DNA from: Sporosarcina luteola | Lineage (GTDB): Bacteria; Bacillota; Bacilli; Bacillales_A; Planococcaceae | Length of the DNA: 64,000 nucleotides | Direction of reading: 5' to 3' | NCBI RefSeq assembly: GCF_023715535.1 | Contig: NZ_JAMBOI010000003.1 | Span: 186,001-250,000 of the forward strand | In this document: in pieces, positions 59,399 through 64,000 of the stretch | Numbering within the stretch: position 1 is the stretch's first letter | Layout of the letters: every line of letters begins with the position of its first letter | Notes under the pieces: generated by a model | What the model saw: the letters and a program-made list of their open reading frames with translations, nothing else | Databases searched by the model: none | What the model was told of the DNA's origin: nothing | Made by a program: the position numbers and the translations under genes

Positions 59399-59746
59399 AT
59401 GAACTTCATTGCTTGGATAATTGTTGCGTGTGAAATCGGATTTTGGGTCGTTATCGCAGCCGGGCTCGTCACAAGATATATATTCAACCGAAAACGGCTC
59501 GGTTTATTCTTTCTAGCTTTAACCCCAGTCATTGATCTTCTGTTACTAATCGTAACGGCGAATGATCTTTACAATGGTGCAACCGCCACGCAAGTACATG
59601 CAATCGCCGCCATCTATCTTGGTGTTTCATTGGCGTTCGGAAAAAGCATGATCCGCTGGGCGGACGAACGGTTTTTGTATTACGTCAAAAAAAAGGCCCA
59701 AAACCTGTCCGTAAACATGGACTTGCCTATGCCAAACACTCCATGA
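59399..59746 (+). CDS. YmcC-like membrane protein, N-terminal part (frame 0 product)
   Basis: The 115-residue frame starts MNFIAWIIVACEIGFWVVIAAGLVTRYIF and has three hydrophobic helices, ending in VKKKAQNLSVNMDLPMPNTP, a tail that does not fit the rest. Shifting -1 at the A8 run gives KKKGPKPVRKHGLAYAKHSM and continues straight into the next reading frame. The joined product of about 180 residues has the size and helix pattern I associate with Bacillus YmcC. Either one gene with a frameshift, or a site producing two proteins. Confidence 0.75.
   Translation: MNFIAWIIVACEIGFWVVIAAGLVTRYIFNRKRLGLFFLALTPVIDLLLLIVTANDLYNGATATQVHAIAAIYLGVSLAFGKSMIRWADERFLYYVKKKAQNLSVNMDLPMPNTP
59687..59695 (+). 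other. Slippery run A AAA AAG, -1 frameshift site
   Basis: In frame 0 the codons are AAA AAA AAG, containing the X XXY YYZ heptamer A AAA AAG (59689-59695), the same as in E. coli dnaX. A -1 slip at this point joins the two parts of the YmcC-like protein. The eight adenines could equally cause transcriptional slippage or reflect a sequencing or assembly error. Confidence 0.7.
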
Positions 59747-59940
59747 AAGGTTCGTTGCAGCATGTGCTCGCATTCATCATTGGAGGTGCATTTCTGTTCC
59801 TGATGATTTATCTGATCGACGACCCGTCCAAAACCGAAGCCTTATCCGGTATGTTGAAAGTTTGGGCGCTCGTCCTTGGAATCGATTTCGCCATCTCTGT
59901 TTCGTACTTCATATGGCAACGACCGCAAAAAATAGGATAA
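59743..59940 (+). CDS. YmcC-like membrane protein, C-terminal part
   Basis: A 65-residue frame with two hydrophobic helices (VLAFIIGGAFLFLMIYLI and VWALVLGIDFAISVSYFIW). Its ATG overlaps the upstream stop (ATGA), so independent re-initiation is possible, but there is no ribosome site of its own. In the -1 frame the coding reading continues upstream without a stop to the slippery site, and the amino acids there look conserved. Confidence 0.7.
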   Translation: MKGSLQHVLAFIIGGAFLFLMIYLIDDPSKTEALSGMLKVWALVLGIDFAISVSYFIWQRPQKIG

Positions 59941-59945
59941 TCCCC

Positions 59946-59982
59946 AAAAAGCCGGTCCATTAAAGAGGAGCGGCTTCCTATT
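59946..59982 (+). terminator. Weak terminator after the YmcC-like gene
   Basis: AAGCCGGTCC pairs with GGAGCGGCTT (mismatched centre) around ATTAAAGA, followed by CCTATTTC. Confidence 0.5.
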
Positions 59983-60014
59983 TCATTACCACTGCATATA
60001 ATTCTACCCAAAAA

Positions 60015-60122
60015 CGCATAAAGTCTTCTAAAAGCTCATAAATCTCTCCAGAAACGCATAACCCCCGATAAAAGTCCATAACCTCCGATAATCACGCATA
60101 AAACGCATTATTCACGCATAAA
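60015..60122. repeat. 20-bp phased array, core CGCATAAA, 6 copies (array B3)
   Basis: Cores start at exactly 60015, 60035, 60055, 60075, 60095 and 60115: CGCATAAA, CTCATAAA, CGCATAAC, TCCATAAC, CGCATAAA, CGCATAAA. The CG/CT/TC variants are those of array B1 at 36561. Spacers are unrelated except for a CCGATAA in two of them. The array lies between convergent genes. Confidence 0.95.
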
Positions 60123-60125
60123 TCT

Positions 60126-60156
60126 AAAAAACCGACCCCTGCTGGATCGGCTTTTC
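60126..60156 (-). terminator. Terminator after the esterase gene
   Basis: CCGATCC pairs with GGGGTCGG around a short loop, followed on the minus strand by TTTTTTAG, adjacent to the last repeat of array B3. Confidence 0.8.
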
Positions 60157-60159
60157 ATG

Positions 60160-60765
60160 TTAAAAATTCTTACGATACCATTCCGCTGCCGCGTCCACTT
60201 CTGTCCGCGTCAACGAATGTCCGTTCATTTCCCAATGGACTTCCGTCGAAGCGCCTGCTCCTGCCAGCAATTCCTGCAAATCGATTGTCTCCTGTGCCGG
60301 ACAAATCGGGTCATTCTTCCCAGCGGCAATAAACACTGGAAGGCCCGCCATATCGGGCAGCTTGATTCCACGCCTCGGCACCATCGGATGATGCATGATG
60401 GCCCCTTTCAACGAATCCGCATAATGGAACAACAGGCTCGCCGCAATATTTGCCCCGTTCGAATAGCCAACAGCGACAATATTCGACCTCTCAAATCCAT
60501 GCTCTTCCGCCGATTCGTCAAGAAATGAATGAAGTTCTTTCGTCCTGAAAATCAAATCTTCCTCATCGAAAATACCTTCAGCGAGTCGTCGGAAAAACCG
60601 GGGTATCCCGTTTTCCAGCACATTCCCCCGCACGCTCAGTACGGAAGCTTCCGGATCGATTAATCCTGCAAGCGGTAATAAATCCTGTTCTGTTCCGCCC
60701 GTTCCATGGAGTAGAAGAAGCGTCGGTTTAGACGGGTCGGCTCCTTGCTTGTAAATATGCTTCAT
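60160..60765 (-). CDS. Alpha/beta hydrolase, carboxylesterase/phospholipase type
   Basis: A 201-residue hydrolase. The start MKHIYKQGADPSKPT is preceded by AAGGGGGAGAAAAC. The oxyanion region is LLLLHGTGGTEQDLLPL, the nucleophile Ser is in VGYSNGANIA, Asp in AAGKNDPICP, and His in MNGHSLT. It resembles the MhqD-like carboxylesterases of Bacillus, which are linked to quinone/aldehyde stress; that link is family knowledge only. Monocistronic. Confidence 0.87.
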   Translation of the reverse strand: MKHIYKQGADPSKPTLLLLHGTGGTEQDLLPLAGLIDPEASVLSVRGNVLENGIPRFFRRLAEGIFDEEDLIFRTKELHSFLDESAEEHGFERSNIVAVGYSNGANIAASLLFHYADSLKGAIMHHPMVPRRGIKLPDMAGLPVFIAAGKNDPICPAQETIDLQELLAGAGASTEVHWEMNGHSLTRTEVDAAAEWYRKNF

Positions 60766-60879
60766 GTTTTCTCCCCCTTGATTCATTGTATATCTAACTA
60801 GAATTTAGTATCCTAAATCACATATCTCGAATTCAAGGTAATGGTAACAGAACAAATTCCCACTGTCAAAAAGGCTGTT

Positions 60880-62076
60880 TTATTCAAAACTAGAGCAACG
60901 CCAATAATGGTATGCGATTGCTTCAGACATGAAGCCAAGTCCTCTGCTTTCGACTTGCAGAATAGGCTGCCACTCCTCTCCTCTTCCTCTCATCAAATAG
61001 ATTTCGTGGTGGGGAGCAGGGTCAAAATAACCTGACATATCATATGTGCCATGCCTTCTAAAGACAGCATTCACTTCATAGTCGATTTTCGGCGCGGTCG
61101 TCAGAGGATTACCAACAGAATGCTCCAGTACAAAACCGCTTTCCCCTTTTCGGTGGTCGGTCCTCTTCATCGTTATCCCATCAGCTGAAGCTTTCGCTTT
61201 TTCCCTGAAGCGCTTCAGATGATCGTAGGCGACAGTTGGTCCTACTTCTTTCGAAAACCTCATCGGCTCACCTTTCTCGTCGTAATCCAGCTCAATATCG
61301 ACGCGCGTCCGGAAGCCGTTCCCATTAGGATCAAATCCCCTTTGGTCCCCTTCGAAAAAATGATTCGGTGACAGTGGATTAGGATTTCGTATCCACTTAT
61401 CCGCGAGGAATGTCGTATAGCGGAATTTCCACCGATCAACAGTCTCCACTTCCTGTTCACGTTCGTTGACCGGTCTCAGCAATTTGGAGGGCTTGCCGAT
61501 TGATTTGATTGTAGTAAACGTTTCTACTGCCGATTCCGATGTGGAAGTAGCTGGATTCAACAAGCCGAACAAATTGGATACTGCCGATTTAACCGACGTC
61601 AGCATCTCCTCGGATTTCTTCAGCGGGCGTCTGGAACGGATTGCATAGACGTATGATTGATCCACATTAATGTCACGGTCGATATATCTGTTCGTGTCGA
61701 CTTTCCCCACGAACTCACCGTTGCGGTACACTTCATATTCATCGACTTCTTTAATGCCCTCCCATGACAAAGCGATTTGCGTCCTCGCGACGATTGTCGT
61801 CATGACAAGCGACTGCAACGGGTTTTCGACATTTTTCTCTTCGGCGAATGCCGATGTCTGCATCGCGATCACATCGACGACTTGATTGTTTTCCACGCGC
61901 TCAATCATATAGTGGTAGAGCTTGCCGTGTTTGAAGTCGCCATCCTGGAATTCCGGAACAGACCCTTCATACAAATGCTCGCCGTCTTTGTACACATTGT
62001 AAAATCCACCGACATCATTCCATGTGAATGAAATCAGGTCATGCTCATGCTTCACTGATTTGATTTCAAATAGCAT
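60880..62076 (-). CDS. FN3-like protein with C-terminal DUF3238-like domain
   Basis: A 398-residue protein starting MLFEIKSVKHEHDLISF after AGGAGGTGGTCCGT. Two fibronectin-type segments (ISFTWNDVGGFYNVYKDGEHLYEG, 15-90; IALSWEGIKEVDEYEVYRNGEFVG, 97-175) lead to a linker, then a domain (about 220-398) with YTTFLADKWI, HFFEGDQRGFDPNGNGFRTR and a C-terminal WRCSSFE that resembles DUF3238. There is no signal peptide. Function unknown; an adhesion- or toxin-like role would be speculation. Confidence 0.75.
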   Translation of the reverse strand: MLFEIKSVKHEHDLISFTWNDVGGFYNVYKDGEHLYEGSVPEFQDGDFKHGKLYHYMIERVENNQVVDVIAMQTSAFAEEKNVENPLQSLVMTTIVARTQIALSWEGIKEVDEYEVYRNGEFVGKVDTNRYIDRDINVDQSYVYAIRSRRPLKKSEEMLTSVKSAVSNLFGLLNPATSTSESAVETFTTIKSIGKPSKLLRPVNEREQEVETVDRWKFRYTTFLADKWIRNPNPLSPNHFFEGDQRGFDPNGNGFRTRVDIELDYDEKGEPMRFSKEVGPTVAYDHLKRFREKAKASADGITMKRTDHRKGESGFVLEHSVGNPLTTAPKIDYEVNAVFRRHGTYDMSGYFDPAPHHEIYLMRGRGEEWQPILQVESRGLGFMSEAIAYHYWRCSSFE

Positions 62077-62220
62077 ACGGACCACCTCCTATTTTCATCT
62101 TGCTGCATTGACAGATCGCCTAAACATTTGACGGCTTTTTATTGTCAATGCCCTTGTTGCGGAATCGCGAAACAATCGCCTGCAGGGGTCTTAAGTCCCT
62201 TTTTGGTAATAAATTCGTTT

Positions 62221-62296
62221 ATTCAATAGATAATTTTCCATATTCAATAGATAACTCGCTGGATTCGATAGATAACTCTACATATTCAATAGATAA
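62221..62296. repeat. 21-bp phased array, core ATTCAATAGATAA, 4 copies (array D)
   Basis: Cores start at 62221, 62242, 62263 (ATTCGATAGATAA) and 62284, with 8-bp variable spacers, a period of exactly 21 bp. On the minus strand the array stays open and reads LSIE-type heptapeptides, a consequence of the period. It lies between the FN3-like gene and the phosphatase terminator. The rest of 62077-62220 shows no recognisable gene. Confidence 0.93.
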
Positions 62297-62307
62297 CGTT
62301 TGGATAG

Positions 62308-62346
62308 CATAAAAAAACTCCTTCGCGTCATAACGAAAGGAGCATA
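62308..62346 (-). terminator. Terminator after the phosphatase gene
   Basis: CTCCTTTCG pairs with CGCGAAGGAG around TTATGA, followed on the minus strand by TTTTTTTATGC. Confidence 0.9.
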
Positions 62347-62369
62347 AATTACTATCCAGCAGCCAAACT

Positions 62370-62921
62370 TCATAGAAGGGCCTCTTCCTTCCAAATCCGC
62401 TCCACTTGCGCACCGTGATCGCTCACATGCACTCGAAACACATCCGGATTCGTCAACGCCTGCCACTCCTGAAAACCGATCCGTTCGTCATAACATCTCA
62501 ACAGCAATGCCATTAGATTCCCATGTGTCACGAGCACGGTTTTCGAACCGTCAGGCAGTTCATCCACCACTTTACAGACGCGCTCCATCGCTTCATGGGA
62601 TGACTCTCCGCCTTCATATTTCAAATGGAAATCGAGAAAAGAATCCTCCAATTTTAATAGCCAATCTTCAAATGCATACGAGCTCAACGTCCGTTCCGCC
62701 AATCGGCTGTCCTCTTCTATGTGAATCTTTTTCCTGTCTGCAATCGGTTCTGCAGTCCTCCGGGCACGGATGAACGGGCTTGAAATGACTCGCTCCACTT
62801 CCAGCTCATCAAAAAACTCAGCAAGCTTCTCCGACTGGACGATGCCTTCCGCAGTCAAATCTGCGTGCGGCGACTGACCTTCCGCTGAACAATGGCGCAC
62901 AATGTAAATCACCTTATCCAA
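62370..62921 (-). CDS. Histidine phosphatase family protein
   Basis: A 183-residue phosphoglycerate-mutase-like enzyme. The phospho-accepting histidine is in YIVRHCSAEGQSPHADLT (RH with Cys in the usual Gly place), the second His in VLVTHGNLMALLL, and SSPFIRARRTAEPIA supplies phosphate-binding arginines. The substrate is unknown. It has its own terminator. Confidence 0.9.
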   Translation of the reverse strand: MDKVIYIVRHCSAEGQSPHADLTAEGIVQSEKLAEFFDELEVERVISSPFIRARRTAEPIADRKKIHIEEDSRLAERTLSSYAFEDWLLKLEDSFLDFHLKYEGGESSHEAMERVCKVVDELPDGSKTVLVTHGNLMALLLRCYDERIGFQEWQALTNPDVFRVHVSDHGAQVERIWKEEALL

Positions 62922-63057
62922 TTAAACCACCTCCATTCCTGTTTTTCCCTTGGTTGCTTCAAAGAAAACATTGTTGCTCTTTTCTAAATACTAACACTTC
63001 AGTCTAGGGAATAAAATGCACATTACATGGAACTCTAATGGCATGGAGGTGGAAAAT

Positions 63058-63246
63058 ATGAAGATTTCAAAAAAAACTACTGAAGCAGGAACCGATATCG
63101 AAGAAGTGAAACGGCAAAATGCTAACTCGGGGTTGACCTATAACCAAGTGAAAGAAGTTCTTGCCCGCACCGGTGGCATAGGAACTGCGCAGTACAGCGA
63201 CACCGATCCCGCGAAAATCCGAAAAGCGAATGAGCCTACCGAATGA
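63058..63246 (+). CDS. Gamma-type small acid-soluble spore protein
   Basis: A 62-residue hydrophilic protein starting MKISKKTTEAGTDIEEVKRQN after GGAGGTGGAAAAT. The pattern GTDIEEVKRQNANSG and later GTAQYSDTDPAKIRKANE matches the repeated T-[ND]-x-x-x-V-[KR]-x-Q-N ... GT-x-x-x-[SD]-[ED]-T units of gamma-SASPs (SspE type), which store amino acids in the spore core. It supports a spore-forming host. Confidence 0.78.
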   Translation: MKISKKTTEAGTDIEEVKRQNANSGLTYNQVKEVLARTGGIGTAQYSDTDPAKIRKANEPTE

Positions 63247-63279
63247 AAAAACCGGTTCCCATGACGGGAACCGATTTTT
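63246..63279. terminator. Bidirectional terminator between SASP and hydrolase genes
   Basis: CGGTTCCC pairs perfectly with GGGAACCG around ATGAC, flanked by A6 on one side and T5 on the other, so it can serve both convergent genes. Confidence 0.9.
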
Positions 63280-64000
63280 CACTTCATATAACGATCGAGG
63301 AAATGACCGACCTTCACTTTATATGTCTCTCCGGCAAGCGCAAAGGCTTCGCCATGGTTTGCGTTCGGTACGAGGAATATTTCACTGTCGCTCGAAGTGT
63401 TCCGTTCCAATTCCCCCGCCATTTCCGTCGGCACGAATGTATCGTTCATTCCATGGATATAAAATACCGGCACGCTCGTTTTCTTCACTTGCTTCAGGGC
63501 GCTAGCTTCCCTGAATGAATAACCGGCACGGACTTTCGTCATAGCGCTTGTGCTATCCAATAATGGAAAAGCCGGCAGATGGAACATCCGATTCATCTGG
63601 TAGGTGAATAATTGGTATACGGATTGGTAGGGACTGTCTGCAATGATGGCTTTCACTTGACTCGGAAGGCCTTCCTCGCCGCTCGCCATTAACACTGTCG
63701 CCGCCCCCATCGATAATCCATGGTAGGCCACTTCCGACTTCGGTCCAAGCCTTTGCACCAACAGATTCGTCCAATCGATGAGATCGAGCCGATCCGGCCA
63801 TCCGAATCCGTAATAATCACCTTCACTTTTTCCATGCCCCCGCGCATCCGGCATGAAGATGTTGTAGCCAAGATCATTATGATAATATTGTCCGAAAAGC
63901 CCCATCTGTTTTGCGTGGCCTAAATAGCCATGCGGCAAAATGACAAGTTTATTCGTCGGCTTGGCCGCAGGTAAATAGTAGCCCGATAGCTTGAGTCCAT
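63279..64000 (-). CDS. Alpha/beta hydrolase, 5' end outside the window
   Basis: The frame is open to the right edge (GLKLSGYYLPAAKPTNKLVILPHGYLGHAKQ at the visible start), so at least 239 residues are present and the N-terminus is missing. Motifs: LPHGYLGHAKQMG (oxyanion region), DARGHGKSEGDYYGFG, nucleophile Ser in HGLSMGAATVL, Asp in HGMNDTFVP and His in NANHGEAF. It resembles YfhM/BAAT-like serine hydrolases of Bacillus. The substrate is unknown. Confidence 0.88.
   Translation of the reverse strand, partial: GLKLSGYYLPAAKPTNKLVILPHGYLGHAKQMGLFGQYYHNDLGYNIFMPDARGHGKSEGDYYGFGWPDRLDLIDWTNLLVQRLGPKSEVAYHGLSMGAATVLMASGEEGLPSQVKAIIADSPYQSVYQLFTYQMNRMFHLPAFPLLDSTSAMTKVRAGYSFREASALKQVKKTSVPVFYIHGMNDTFVPTEMAGELERNTSSDSEIFLVPNANHGEAFALAGETYKVKVGHFLDRYMK

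Noticed and set aside
62219..62413. Minus-strand frame reading LSIE heptapeptides
   Set aside because: It comes from the 21-bp ATTCAATAGATAA array and overlaps the phosphatase gene and its terminator in another frame.

Overview
The window looks like a piece of chromosome from an endospore-forming, low-to-moderate GC Firmicute of the Bacillales, most like Planococcaceae (Sporosarcina-type). The signs are a gamma-type small acid-soluble spore protein, a CotD-like coat protein, SigH, the CtsR-McsA-McsB-ClpC set, T-box and SAM-I riboswitches, L10-leader regulation, and the Bacillus-style order of the str/S10/rpoBC cluster. This assignment is inferred from gene content; no rRNA gene or other taxonomic marker was compared.

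Positions 1-36200 are almost entirely on the minus strand and read, in transcription order (right to left): ctsR-mcsA-mcsB, clpC, radA, yacL, ispD, ispF, gltX, [Cys T-box] cysE-cysS-mrnC-rlmB-rae1, sigH, rpmG-secE-nusG, rplK-rplA, [L10 leader] rplJ-rplL, rsmC-like ybxB, rpoB-rpoC, ybxF, rpsL-rpsG-fusA-tuf, and the S10 operon rpsJ-rplC-rplD-rplW-rplB-rpsS-rplV-rpsC, cut by the left edge. Translation, transcription, stress proteolysis, isoprenoid and cysteine/tRNA functions are packed together, with good sigma-A-type promoters and intrinsic terminators marking sub-operons. Two CtsR operators are visible: the expected one before ctsR and a second on a separate promoter directly before clpC.

Positions 36200-64000 are accessory and mixed in strand. 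They hold an unknown membrane protein, bioY under a BirA-like operator, a SAM-riboswitch methionine operon (yitJ-like fusion plus cobalamin-dependent metH), a CotD-type coat protein, photolyase, a dicarboxylate/glutamate symporter, a DCC oxidoreductase, an SLH-anchored SGNH hydrolase, a DUF779/aldehyde dehydrogenase pair with a cre box, HtrA, a glutamine amidotransferase-like hydrolase with an M19 dipeptidase, a two-component system, a YmcC-like membrane protein split by an A AAA AAG frameshift site, hydrolases, a phosphatase and a gamma-SASP.

The most unusual signal is non-coding. At least seven intergenic arrays built on different core words all keep a 20-21 bp period (two DNA helical turns). 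In the three CGCATAAA arrays the period is exactly 20 bp although the 12-bp spacers are unrelated in sequence. The same core recurs at three distant loci in both orientations. I know of no named element with this design. No tRNA, rRNA, CRISPR array, insertion sequence or prophage was recognised.
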